In this document: positions 50,871 to 59,037 of the stretch, piece by piece | How the letters are laid out: each line of letters opens with the position of its first letter | Numbering within the stretch: position 1 is the stretch's first letter | Origin: Saprospira grandis | GTDB lineage: Bacteria > Bacteroidota > Bacteroidia > Chitinophagales > Saprospiraceae | NCBI RefSeq assembly: GCF_027594745.1 | Contig: NZ_CP110854.1 | Location: forward strand, 2,460,501 to 2,524,500 | Direction of reading: 5' to 3' | DNA: 64,000 bases | The notes under the pieces: model-generated | Databases searched by the model: none | Told to the model about the DNA's origin: nothing | Seen by the model: only the letters and a program-made list of their open reading frames with translations | Made by a program: the position numbers and the translations under genes

Positions 50871-51110
50871 CTAACCTAGGTTCTCACTCAAGAAAGAGAT
50901 CGCATCACCTACGGTTTTGATTTCTTCTGCTTTCTCATCAGGAATAGAGAGGTCAAATTCACGCTCTAGTTCCATAATCAACTCTACAAGGTCAATTGAG
51001 TCAGCACCCAGATCTTTCTGGAAGTTGGCATCTTCAGTAACGTCATTTAGTTCAACAACTAGCTTGTCAGCGATGATGGCGACTACACGCTCTTTGATTT
51101 CAGTGGCCAT
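50871..51110 (-). CDS. acpP: Acyl carrier protein
   Basis: 79 residues from MATEIKERV at 51110; the in-frame extension upstream is not used because the promoter lies there. Ser38 in GADSIDLVELIMELE carries the phosphopantetheine arm. Acidic, four-helix. Partner of FabF, encoded downstream, which fits a shared transcript. Confidence 0.96.
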   Translation of the reverse strand: MATEIKERVVAIIADKLVVELNDVTEDANFQKDLGADSIDLVELIMELEREFDLSIPDEKAEEIKTVGDAISFLSENLG

Positions 51111-51171
51111 AATGGTCAATTTTGCATTTGAATAAAAGGGTCCCTTATAGCACAAAGGGCTTTGATCGCTG

Positions 51172-51202
51172 CAAAGATGTTCATTTAATCCAGATTCACA
51201 AA
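51172..51202 (-). promoter_or_regulatory. Promoter for acpP-fabF
   Basis: On the minus strand: TTTG (51202-51199), 19-base spacer, CATCTTTG (51179-51172), one mismatch from TAnnTTTG. The ATG is about 60 bases downstream. Confidence 0.7.
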
Positions 51203-51264
51203 GTTTTTAATTGGCTTTTTTGTTTGTACAACCACTGAATCAAAACAAGCTTTAGGCCCCGTTT

Positions 51265-51870
51265 TTATAGAATTTGCTCCCGACTCGGGTCTTTGCTTCC
51301 ATTCAGATTGAAGCCAAAAAAGGCCCCCATAATTCCCCCCGCAATATGAGCATACTCCGAAATATTATTGTTATCTAAACTATTGAGCACCTCTTTGCCC
51401 AAAAAGAAAATAAGCACCAAAATAAAGGTCAAGGGAATCCCCTTTCCCCCCGTATTGGCAAAGGATACTAGAATGATAAACATAAAGACAATCCCACTGG
51501 CTCCCAATAAACCTCCACCAATCAAAAAGACCTGAAATATAGCGGTAATCAGGGCCGTGAGCAACATCATGATCAAAATGTTCCGACTGCCGTATTTCTC
51601 TTCCATAATAGGAGCAATCAATAAAAAGATCGACATATTCCCCACCAAATGACCCCGATTGGCATGCCCAATGGTATAGCTAAACAAACGGAAATAATCT
51701 AGAGGGTTCGCAAAATCAAAGCCTCTAAGCACAAAGTAGTTGTTAATTATCCCCCCCGATCGACTCACAGCATCCCCTCCCGTAATGTAGTTGATCATAT
51801 AAATAGCCGTGCACAAAATGGCAAAAGTAACCACCACCGGGGCATTGTACTGAATCCGAAGTCCTTTCAT
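51265..51870 (-). CDS. Rhomboid family intramembrane protease
   Basis: 201 residues, six membrane segments. The catalytic Ser125 is in LLGASGIVFMF (GxSG motif) and its partner His174 in EYAHIAGGIMGAFFG; the family loop GHANRGHLVGNM is at 68-79. All expected residues for an active rhomboid are present. It should cleave membrane proteins inside the bilayer; substrate unknown. Confidence 0.88.
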   Translation of the reverse strand: MKGLRIQYNAPVVVTFAILCTAIYMINYITGGDAVSRSGGIINNYFVLRGFDFANPLDYFRLFSYTIGHANRGHLVGNMSIFLLIAPIMEEKYGSRNILIMMLLTALITAIFQVFLIGGGLLGASGIVFMFIILVSFANTGGKGIPLTFILVLIFFLGKEVLNSLDNNNISEYAHIAGGIMGAFFGFNLNGSKDPSREQIL

Positions 51871-51901
51871 TTTATTTGTTTATTATTATTTTGATTGAAT
51901 A

Positions 51902-52060
51902 TTTTGGGGCCTCCCGCAGCAAGCTGCGGGCGCTACGTTCGGCAGCTCGCTACTCGCTCGGCCCTGCGCAAAAAACAAGTTTTTGCTGGCTCTGCGGCTT
52001 TGCCGCACTGCCTACCATCGCTAGGCCAGTCGCTTCGCTCCTTCTAGACCCTCTGGCCCA
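51902..52060 (+). repeat. GGGGC structured repeat c17 (subfamily B, + orientation)
   Basis: TTTTGGGGCCTCCCGCAGC, stem CCCGCAGCAAGCTGCGGG as in c11, GCGCTACGTTCGGCAGCTCG, GCTACTCGCTCGGCCC, variable stem GCAAAAAACAAGTTTTTGC, CTCTGCGGCTTTGCCGC, tail CTACCATCGCTAGGCC. Confidence 0.85.
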
Positions 52061-52081
52061 AATCGCAGGCCGTTAATTTTT

Positions 52082-52167
52082 ATGAGGGTTTTAACCCTCA
52101 TTCATATATGATTGCGAAGCAATAGCATTGTTGTATGGCTGTAGGGTTCCTCCTACAGGCCCCAAAT
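52082..52167 (-). repeat. Triple-hairpin cassette (reverse) and inverted right end of c17 composite
   Basis: ATGAGGGTTTTAACCCTCAT (52082-52101), ATTGCGAAGCAAT (52111-52123), CTGTAGG..CCTACAG (52139-52158), then GGCCCCAAAT. Order is the reverse of the cassette at 3361. With c17 this makes a 266-base composite bounded by GGGGCC and GGCCCC; it ends 2 bases before the stop of the next gene. Confidence 0.82.
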
Positions 52168-52168
52168 C

Positions 52169-53557
52169 CTAATCCCAATTGGCATCCATGCTGTCATCAT
52201 GCTTTTCCCGATCGTCCTGCTCCGGCCGGGCTACCTCTTGCTCGCCACCCCAGGTATTGCGAATGCCCAGCTGCTGCGTAAGGCCCTGCACCAAACGAAA
52301 CTCCGATAAGAAAATCGAGGCAATCACCCGAATCACGGTATAGGCCGGAATCGCGATGACCATGCCCAGTATTCCCCCCAGCTTAGAGCCCACAATAATG
52401 ACCAAAAAGATCTCTAGCGGATGCGCTTTCACACTCTTAGAGAAAATAAGCGGCTGCAATAACATATTGTCTAGGGCCTGCATAGAGGCAAACACTAAGG
52501 CCACCTTGATGAGCAAAGGCACTGTCTCTGCATAAAAATCAACATTCAGGCTAGAGCAAATGCAAACCAATAGGCCAAAAATTAAACCCAGAAAAGGACC
52601 CAAATAAGGCACCACATTGATAATGGCCGCAAAAAAGGCAATCAGAAAGGCATTGGGCGCCCCCACTAGCCAAAGCAAAAGCCAAACATAGACCGAAACC
52701 GCAGTGACCTGCCCCAAAATTCCCTCGAAATAGCGAATTAGCATTTTCTTAGTGAGCTGTAAGGTCTTATCTAGCTGAGCATCATACTTTTCTGGAAATG
52801 GCCCCTTGATCAAGTTGGCAAATAATCCCTCTTCCTGCAAAAAGAAAAAGGCAATAAAACTAACCGAGGTAATCAATACAAAGATGTTCCCCAGCCAAGC
52901 CAACATGGTCGAAAAGGTGGTTTTGAGCAAGGAGGCGGGATTGATGTACTGCAAGGCCTGCTGCTCCAATTGGACCAACCGACTGCTAGGCGCCGCCGTA
53001 ACTAGGCTGTCGGCCCCAATAACTGGCACTTTTAGCCCCTCGCCCTGTACCGTAATATGCAGCTCAATATTGGGGCCGTTCAAACTATCACTAAGCTGCT
53101 GCACCATAGAATCTACAGAAACAATAGGGGGGAAAGGCCCCTGCTCTTGCTGCAATTGGGTGCTGTCTTCAACAAAAAAATCGTTTTCAGCCACTAAACC
53201 CCATTCTTCCAACTGCTCAAAACTATGGTTAATAGGGTCTTCTAAGCTTTCTAATAACTGCTTATAGTCCACACTAGCCAAGTTGCGGCCCTGCTGCACA
53301 ATCACCGGAACAAATAAGGCCACAAATAAACCCAAAACAGTCAGAAATAAGGAAAGCGTAATTAAGGCCCTAGCCGAAGCCGGCAAACGAAACTTGCCTA
53401 TCCGCAAACGACCCAAAAGATCCATAACGGGCGAGCCCAGCAAGGAGACAATCCAAGCAATCACCAACCAACTGATGATATCACTAAAGTAATAGAAGAT
53501 GGCGGCCACAGCCAAAATGCCAAGACCAAAACCAATATAGGAGCGTATTTTTGCCAT
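52169..53557 (-). CDS. AI-2E transporter family membrane protein
   Basis: 462 residues. Eight or so membrane segments in the PerM/TqsA layout: IISWLVIAWIVSLLGSPVMDLLGR near the start and ALIDNMLLQPLIFSKSVKAHPLEIFLVII-like region (LDNMLLQPLIFSKSVKAHPLEIF) near the end, which is the family's best conserved stretch. A soluble insert of about 110 residues (near 95-205) with many Ser, Gln and Glu lies between early membrane segments and is longer than in the typical member. Substrate not known. The C-terminus is acidic and soluble. Confidence 0.85.
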   Translation of the reverse strand: MAKIRSYIGFGLGILAVAAIFYYFSDIISWLVIAWIVSLLGSPVMDLLGRLRIGKFRLPASARALITLSLFLTVLGLFVALFVPVIVQQGRNLASVDYKQLLESLEDPINHSFEQLEEWGLVAENDFFVEDSTQLQQEQGPFPPIVSVDSMVQQLSDSLNGPNIELHITVQGEGLKVPVIGADSLVTAAPSSRLVQLEQQALQYINPASLLKTTFSTMLAWLGNIFVLITSVSFIAFFFLQEEGLFANLIKGPFPEKYDAQLDKTLQLTKKMLIRYFEGILGQVTAVSVYVWLLLWLVGAPNAFLIAFFAAIINVVPYLGPFLGLIFGLLVCICSSLNVDFYAETVPLLIKVALVFASMQALDNMLLQPLIFSKSVKAHPLEIFLVIIVGSKLGGILGMVIAIPAYTVIRVIASIFLSEFRLVQGLTQQLGIRNTWGGEQEVARPEQDDREKHDDSMDANWD

Positions 53558-53570
53558 ACTGTTGGAGGGA

Positions 53571-54551
53571 TTAACGGCCCAATAGCTGCTCCCATTGGGA
53601 CCATGAAATTGCCGGATGAGCCTGTTTCAAAGCAGCGAGCTTTGCTTCTTGCCGCTGCAAAAAATCTTGATGTGCCTGACTGTCGGGCCAGTTGGGCCGA
53701 TGCCGAAAAGCAGCATACAATTTAGTAATTTTTTCTCTTAGCCCCCGCTCTTCTTGGGCCAAAAGACTTTGCCCAAAGCCCTGATAGATGTAATCTACAG
53801 CCCCTTGATTAGGATGCGCCCCATCATTAGCATAAAAACGATAGTCCCGAAGTTCATCCAATAAAATCTCATAGGCCGGAAAATAATGCAGCTGCGCAAA
53901 TTCTTCCTCCAAAACTTCAGCCAATAGTAATAAACGAGCTTTGCTCCTTTGGTTGCCCTGGGCCCCATCTTTCAAATGCCGAATCGGACTGACCGTGAGG
54001 ATGATCCGGCAACTAGGATTGATTTCCCATAAAACCCCCAAAACTCGCCTTAAAGCCGCCAAACCCTCCGCTATACTCATCTGCTGCCGCTCAAATTGCT
54101 TTTGGGGCAATTTATGGCAGTTATTGACAATCTGCCCCTCATGCTTATAGTAGTAGGCTGTCCCTAAGGTCAAAAACAGATAGTCCGCCCCCCAAAGCTG
54201 CGCCCTAGCTGCCTCAAAACGCCGCCGCATCAAGCCCAAAGCTACCTCTTTCTGAGGATGCGCAAAGTCTGTATGATAGGCAAAATGACGATAGAGCCCC
54301 TGATGCAAAAATAGTTCTTCGGCCTTGGGCCAAGCTCCGCTTAGTAAACGCTCCAAATTATGAGCTAGGGACAATGGATTGTAAATCTGACCAAAGGGCT
54401 GTAAGTCAATGTTGTAGGCTAGACGAGCCAAACGCAAACCCATTTCTTGGGCAAAACAAGAGCCCAAAGCCATTAAACGATGACTGTATTTTAAGGAAAA
54501 AGGCCATTGCGGTAGGGGCAGGGGAGCAGGCCAGGGACTGTAGGGCTTCAT
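53571..54551 (-). CDS. GSCFA domain protein
   Basis: 326 residues. The name-giving motif is present as ALGSCFAQEMGLRL near residue 30, followed by NPLSLAHNLERLL; LTVSPIRHLKDGAQG near 183 and a late YFPAYEILLDELRDYRFYANDGAHPNQGAVDYI block with Asp and His complete an SGNH-hydrolase-like catalytic set. Probably an esterase acting on a carbohydrate or lipid; substrate unknown. It lies 13 bases upstream of the AI-2E gene. Confidence 0.85.
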   Translation of the reverse strand: MKPYSPWPAPLPLPQWPFSLKYSHRLMALGSCFAQEMGLRLARLAYNIDLQPFGQIYNPLSLAHNLERLLSGAWPKAEELFLHQGLYRHFAYHTDFAHPQKEVALGLMRRRFEAARAQLWGADYLFLTLGTAYYYKHEGQIVNNCHKLPQKQFERQQMSIAEGLAALRRVLGVLWEINPSCRIILTVSPIRHLKDGAQGNQRSKARLLLLAEVLEEEFAQLHYFPAYEILLDELRDYRFYANDGAHPNQGAVDYIYQGFGQSLLAQEERGLREKITKLYAAFRHRPNWPDSQAHQDFLQRQEAKLAALKQAHPAISWSQWEQLLGR

Positions 54552-54642
54552 CTTTTAAGTTAAGATAGTAATTTTTAGTAAACTTCTACTTTGGCTCAAC
54601 CTTTCTTTTTAACTAGCTGATTTAGATGGGCTTAGACATAAA

Positions 54643-54675
54643 AAAAGGCCACATTGCCATAGCAATGCGACCTTA
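54643..54675 (-). terminator. Terminator after the DUF3078 gene
   Basis: AAGGTCGCATTGC and GCAATGTGGCCTT (minus strand) followed by seven T. Confidence 0.82.
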
Positions 54676-54730
54676 AAGTCACCCCAATTAAAGCCCAAAT
54701 ATATACAGCTTTTTAAGAAGATGCAAACAT

Positions 54731-55801
54731 TTAGAATAAAAAGTTATACTTGATTAGTAAACTTTCTGTAATAGAAACACGACGGCCCGTGCTTTCATAA
54801 CCGTTTACTCCTGTATCGGGGTCATTGTCCCGATCTAGCTGTACTTGAACGTCATGGTCATAAAAGACAATTGTATTCAGGCTAATGGATAGTCCTTTGA
54901 AGATGTAGAGGTCGGTGGTGGTCAACCATTCTACATCTATATTTTGTGGATTGTGCAGATAGTCCGAGAATAAGGTCAAGGAGGTCTTCACTCCCAAACG
55001 AGGCTTTTTCTCGGCATTGAGGAAGAACTTATTTTTATACAAGATCTTCATGGTGGCCCCCAATTGCATGCTGTGGTTGGCGTAAAGTACACTATCGGCG
55101 GTCATGCCTGTGGGCCGAACACCCCAGCGACTAATAAAAGCCGCCCGATCGGTTCCCCCATAAGGCGTACCATGCACCCCCGCACTAGCATCGGCATTGG
55201 CTATGGCCGCAATAGAGTCATCGGCAACGATAATGCTTTTTAAGGAGGCGGGAGAAATCAAAACCGATAAATGGTCGTCGGGCTTATAAGAGATACTCGG
55301 CGAGATGGTTACTGTGGCCGGAGAGAAAAACTTAGAACGAGGGCTGCGACTAGCCATGCCTTCCTGATAAGACAAGGTGTTGCCCTCATAGTTGGGGGTG
55401 AGCTGGCTCAAAAAGGTAAGGTCTAGGGCATAGCCCCAGGGTTTGTCTTTCACAATTTTATAATCGGCAAAAGAGCTAAGCCGTAGCTCATCAATGGCTT
55501 TCTGAAAGGGGTTGGAGCTGGCCCCTAGCCGCTGTACCCCAAAGTTTAAACTAAAGTTGTTTTCCCATTTTAGGCGGCCCTTTTTATAGTCGGCGCCCAT
55601 AGTGGTACTTCCACCAAAAGCTATTTTGTTTTCTCCTGCCCCCACCTTTGGGTTAATCAAGAGCAGTTGGGCAAAGTCCAAACCGATACCCGCATCATAG
55701 GTCCAGCCTTCTTTTTTTTCTTCCGGTTTTTTGTCATCTTGGGCAAAAAGCTGAGGCCCAAAGGCGAATAGCCCAAGGAGGAGCAAAAATTTAGTTTTCA
55801 T
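54731..55801 (-). CDS. DUF3078 outer-membrane-type protein
   Basis: 356 residues. Signal peptide MKTKFLLLLGLFAFGPQLFAQ. The first strands WTYDAGIGLDFAQLLLINPKVGAGENKIAFGG and WENNFSLNFGVQRLG are DUF3078 hallmarks. The alternating hydrophobic pattern and the last residues ending in LIKYNFLF point to a beta-barrel in the outer membrane. Function unknown in the phylum. Followed by its own terminator. Confidence 0.85.
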   Translation of the reverse strand: MKTKFLLLLGLFAFGPQLFAQDDKKPEEKKEGWTYDAGIGLDFAQLLLINPKVGAGENKIAFGGSTTMGADYKKGRLKWENNFSLNFGVQRLGASSNPFQKAIDELRLSSFADYKIVKDKPWGYALDLTFLSQLTPNYEGNTLSYQEGMASRSPRSKFFSPATVTISPSISYKPDDHLSVLISPASLKSIIVADDSIAAIANADASAGVHGTPYGGTDRAAFISRWGVRPTGMTADSVLYANHSMQLGATMKILYKNKFFLNAEKKPRLGVKTSLTLFSDYLHNPQNIDVEWLTTTDLYIFKGLSISLNTIVFYDHDVQVQLDRDNDPDTGVNGYESTGRRVSITESLLIKYNFLF

Positions 55802-55867
55802 GCTTGTTTTTATTGGTCTACTAAAAGCGTTATTCTTCCTATAGAGTCCATTTTGTAATTTTGGTCA

Positions 55868-56410
55868 CTACTGTGCCTCTTCTTTGACCAAAAAACGAGA
55901 GAGCTGGGCATTCACATTGTCGTAGTCCATATTGATCCCCAAGATGTTGCCATCGGGATTGACCAAAATGGTGGTGGGCACTTCCTTAATGCCATAAAGG
56001 GCGGCCACATGGTCATTAAATCGACTGAGGTCCGACACATGATGGGGCCAAATTAAGCCATCTTTTTCTATGGCGGCCAACCAAGCTTCTTTGCTGGTCT
56101 CAATCCCCACGCTCAAAATCGTAAAGTCTTCGCCTTTGGTAAATTTGGCCCCATGGTATCTGTCATAAAGACGGCGCAATTGCGGATTAGATTGGCGGCA
56201 AGGAGCGCACCAGCTGCCCCAAAAGTCTAATAAGACCCATTGTCCCCGCAAATCCGATAAACGCAGGCTGTCGCCGCTGGCCAATTGGCCCGCAAACTCT
56301 GGGGCTGGCGTTCCGGAGGTCACTCCCGGCTGACGATACCAACGAAAGCCTACCCAAACGAGGGCAATTACAATGGGAATGATAATGAGCTCTGATAATT
56401 TAATATTCAT
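55868..56410 (-). CDS. TlpA-like thioredoxin-fold protein
   Basis: 180 residues. N-terminal membrane anchor LIIIPIVIALVWVGF (8-22), then a thioredoxin fold facing the periplasm with the active site WGSWCAPC (Cys68, Cys71) and the cis-Pro in EVPTTILVNPDG. Likely a thiol-disulfide reductase or oxidase for exported proteins. The DUF3078 gene is 66 bases downstream on the same strand. Confidence 0.88.
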   Translation of the reverse strand: MNIKLSELIIIPIVIALVWVGFRWYRQPGVTSGTPAPEFAGQLASGDSLRLSDLRGQWVLLDFWGSWCAPCRQSNPQLRRLYDRYHGAKFTKGEDFTILSVGIETSKEAWLAAIEKDGLIWPHHVSDLSRFNDHVAALYGIKEVPTTILVNPDGNILGINMDYDNVNAQLSRFLVKEEAQ

Positions 56411-56432
56411 GGCAATCTATTTTGATGAGGGG

Positions 56433-56440
56433 CAAAATTA
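56433..56440 (-). promoter_or_regulatory. Candidate -7 element for the TlpA-like gene
   Basis: TAATTTTG on the minus strand matches TAnnTTTG, 23 bases before the ATG. No clear TTTG at the right distance, so weak. Confidence 0.35.
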
Positions 56441-56498
56441 AGCTTTCCAAATAGAATAAAGCGTGATTTAGGTTGTTCTCTTTTCCTTTCTGATTGCT

Positions 56499-56650
56499 TT
56501 TTTGGGGCTGCCCCGGCCTTTGGCCGGGTCGGGCTATGCGGGGGCTCGCTGTTCGCTCGGCCCTGCGCTTTTTCGCTGCGCTCAAAAGCTTGGTCTGGCC
56601 TTCGGCCACCCCCTACTATCCCTCAGCCAGCTCGCTGCGCTCGCTTCTTG
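56499..56650 (+). repeat. GGGGC structured repeat c18 (subfamily A, + orientation)
   Basis: TTTTTTGGGGCTGCCCC, stem CCGGCCTTTGGCCGG, TCGGGCTATGCGGGG, GCTCGCTGTTCGCTCGGCCC, variable stem GCTTTTTCGC/GCTCAAAAGC, GGTCTGGCCTTCGGCC, tail CTACTATCCCTCAGCC. Left half of a compact pair with c19. Confidence 0.88.
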
Positions 56651-56667
56651 GTCCAAAATAATAAAAC

Positions 56668-56915
56668 AACGCTCGCGAAGCGAGACCGCTTTGCGCTGGG
56701 CGCCGCCCAGCGCATCGGCTGAGGGATGGACAGTGGTGCGGCGCAGCCGCAGACCCAGCAGGCAAAGCCTGCGCAGGGCCGAGCAGACCTGCGAGCCACG
56801 AAACAGCCCGACCCGACCGATAATTCATGAGGGTTTCAACCCTCATTTTGTGTAGCTTCGCAAAGCGACACCGCTTTGCGCTGGGTTTCAACCTAGCGGA
56901 AGGGGCAGCCCCAAA
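56668..56915 (-). repeat. GGGGC structured repeat c19 (subfamily A with hairpin cassette inserted, - orientation)
   Basis: On the minus strand: TTTTGGGGCTGCCCCTTCCG, then CTAGGTTGAAACCCAGCG and ATGAGGGTTGAAACCCTCAT (56846-56827), CGGTCGGGTCGGGCTGTTTC, core, variable stem GCAGGCTTTGCCTGC, GGTCTGCGGCTGCGCCGC, tail CTGTCCATCCCTCAGCC. The hairpin cassette sits inside the copy, between head and core. Confidence 0.85.
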
Positions 56916-56919
56916 AAAA

Positions 56920-59019
56920 CTAATACTTCACCCGAGGATCTACCCAAGCATAAAGTAGGTCGGCCACCAAATTGCCCAAAATAGTGAGCAAGGCCGCCAT
57001 TAAGGTGACCCCAAATACCAAAGGCCAATCATAGGCCCGAATGGCCTCAATGACCAACAGCCCCATCCCATTGATGTCGAAAATTAACTCTATGGCAATG
57101 GCCCCCGCCAAAGCCCTAGGAAAGACCGCACTGAATAAGGTGATCAAGGGAAATAAAGCGTTGCGGAAGGCATGCCCCCAATAGACCTGCTGCCGACGCA
57201 AGCCCTTGGCCCTGGCCGTCCGAATGTAATCCTGCGCCAATACCTGCAACATGGCCGAACGCATCTGCCGAGAAAGGTAGGCAAAGGAGCCGTAGGTGAT
57301 GGCAAAAATGGGCAAGAATAAATGATAGAGGTAGTCGCCCACTAGCCCCCAAGAAAAGGCCTGACTATCGGGCAAGCCCTGGGTGGGAAACCAATCGTAA
57401 TGCGCGCCATAGGTGGCGGTGGTCAGAAAGACCACCAGCAAGCTGGCCAGCCAAAAAGAAGGCAAAGAATAAAGCAAAAAGAGAAAATTACTACTCAGTT
57501 TGTCTCTCTGGTCGCCAACCAGCTCTAGCCCTTTTTGTTTAGACAAACGCCATTGTCCCCGCCAAGGCCCCAAGAAAAAGAAGAGGGGCAAAACCAAAAA
57601 ACCAAGCTTTAGCCAAAGCGGCTGTAGACCCCAACTCAAAAATAAAAGGACCCAAAACCAAAGGTAGACGATCTGCAGAAAGAGCAGACTGTATTCACTA
57701 ATATCTAACATCCGCCCAGAAAGAAGGGCCTTGGCAAAACGCCGAATTTCTGGACCAAAAGAACGGCCCCATTGCTTTAAAAATGCCCGATAATTGAAGC
57801 CAATAAAGATGATTTGCAAGGGAATTACCGCCCAAACTGCCCCCGAAACCAGCTCCATCAATTGCAAGAAGAAGCAAAGGGCCAAAAGCGCCCCAAAAAT
57901 GAGCTGCAAAGGCGATAAAAAGGAGTAATAAGCCGTGGGCCGATAGCGCCAACTGGCCATTTCTACCCCCAAAGGGACCGAAACCCCATAAGAGATCAAG
58001 ATGGCCAATAAGTTCATGAGCAGGGTCCAGCGCAAGGCCGCCCAAATCTTCTGCAAAACGGGCTGCTGGTCCTGATAAGAAATGCCCAAATCTCCTCGAA
58101 TCAAACCCCGACTCGCATAGACCTCCCGCAAAGGCAACAAACGGTCTCGCTCCGCCGCCAATTGTCGGTAACTTTCGTTAAACTGCTCTTGCTGCTGCTC
58201 CAACTGCCCCATTTGGGCCAATAAAGGCGCCTGCGCCTGACTATCGAGCTGCTCCAACTGAAAGGCTAGCCTTCGCCCTAAACGCGCCAAACTATCCTGG
58301 ACCAAATTGAGCTGCCCCAACTGCGCATAACAGCTATCCAAACGATGGTGTACGCTACTATCGGGGGCCGAGAAGTAAGGATAATCCCCAAACATCCAGA
58401 CATGATACTGATTGTTGAGTCCATAAAAATAGAGCTGGGGAATCAGGGTTTCATAGGGCCGAGCCTCCTTGCGCAACTGCTGCAAAGCATAGCGAATACT
58501 ATCTAGGCCCAAGGCCAAGGGCGCCACTTTAGCCGTTTTGGCCGCTAGGCTGTCGAGCAAAATATCTAGAGGCTCTTCCTCATAACGCTGCCAGAGCTCC
58601 TCCTTGAGCTGATCCAATTGGCCCTTTTCTTCATAACTAAAGGCCGCCTTTTGTTCATAATATAAGCGCTCCCAATTTTTTAATTGTTGGTAGTAGGCCA
58701 TACAATGCTCTGCCGCCCCATATTGGTCCATCAAGCGAGACAATAAGGTTCTGTGCTGCTGCGGTTGCAACTGATACAAATCTTTAGGATAAGCCTGCGA
58801 GCTCAATCTGAAATAAAAGGCGGGCCGATCTAAGCCCAGCTCCCGGGCTTTCTGCCGATAGGCTTGGGCCGAGGCAAAGGGACTTTCTTCTCCGCCCTTA
58901 TTGAGGACCATATCTACGGGGTCTCCCTCCACTAATCGACTCAGGCCAAAGACCAATAAAGAGACCAAGAAAAAGCTGGGAATAAACAGCAAGAGCCGCT
59001 TAATCGTGTATAAGAACAT
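56920..59019 (-). CDS. Oligopeptide-type ABC transporter permease (DppB/OppB-like) with a large insert
   Basis: 699 residues; usual members have about 310-340. The N-terminal segment (MFLYTIKRLLLFIPSFFLVSLLVFGLSRLVEGDP) and the C-terminal permease domain (YLSRQMRSAMLQVLAQDYIRTARAKGL, the EAA-like loop, near 602) are typical. Between them lie about 280 soluble, Gln/Leu-rich helical residues (45-325) and extra membrane segments. The insert would face the periplasm by the first segment's orientation. Partner permease, ATPase and binding protein are not in the window. It starts 18 bases after the FadB/FadJ-like gene ends. Confidence 0.85.
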   Translation of the reverse strand: MFLYTIKRLLLFIPSFFLVSLLVFGLSRLVEGDPVDMVLNKGGEESPFASAQAYRQKARELGLDRPAFYFRLSSQAYPKDLYQLQPQQHRTLLSRLMDQYGAAEHCMAYYQQLKNWERLYYEQKAAFSYEEKGQLDQLKEELWQRYEEEPLDILLDSLAAKTAKVAPLALGLDSIRYALQQLRKEARPYETLIPQLYFYGLNNQYHVWMFGDYPYFSAPDSSVHHRLDSCYAQLGQLNLVQDSLARLGRRLAFQLEQLDSQAQAPLLAQMGQLEQQQEQFNESYRQLAAERDRLLPLREVYASRGLIRGDLGISYQDQQPVLQKIWAALRWTLLMNLLAILISYGVSVPLGVEMASWRYRPTAYYSFLSPLQLIFGALLALCFFLQLMELVSGAVWAVIPLQIIFIGFNYRAFLKQWGRSFGPEIRRFAKALLSGRMLDISEYSLLFLQIVYLWFWVLLFLSWGLQPLWLKLGFLVLPLFFFLGPWRGQWRLSKQKGLELVGDQRDKLSSNFLFLLYSLPSFWLASLLVVFLTTATYGAHYDWFPTQGLPDSQAFSWGLVGDYLYHLFLPIFAITYGSFAYLSRQMRSAMLQVLAQDYIRTARAKGLRRQQVYWGHAFRNALFPLITLFSAVFPRALAGAIAIELIFDINGMGLLVIEAIRAYDWPLVFGVTLMAALLTILGNLVADLLYAWVDPRVKY

Positions 59020-59037
59020 GCTGTTAAAAACTAGAGC

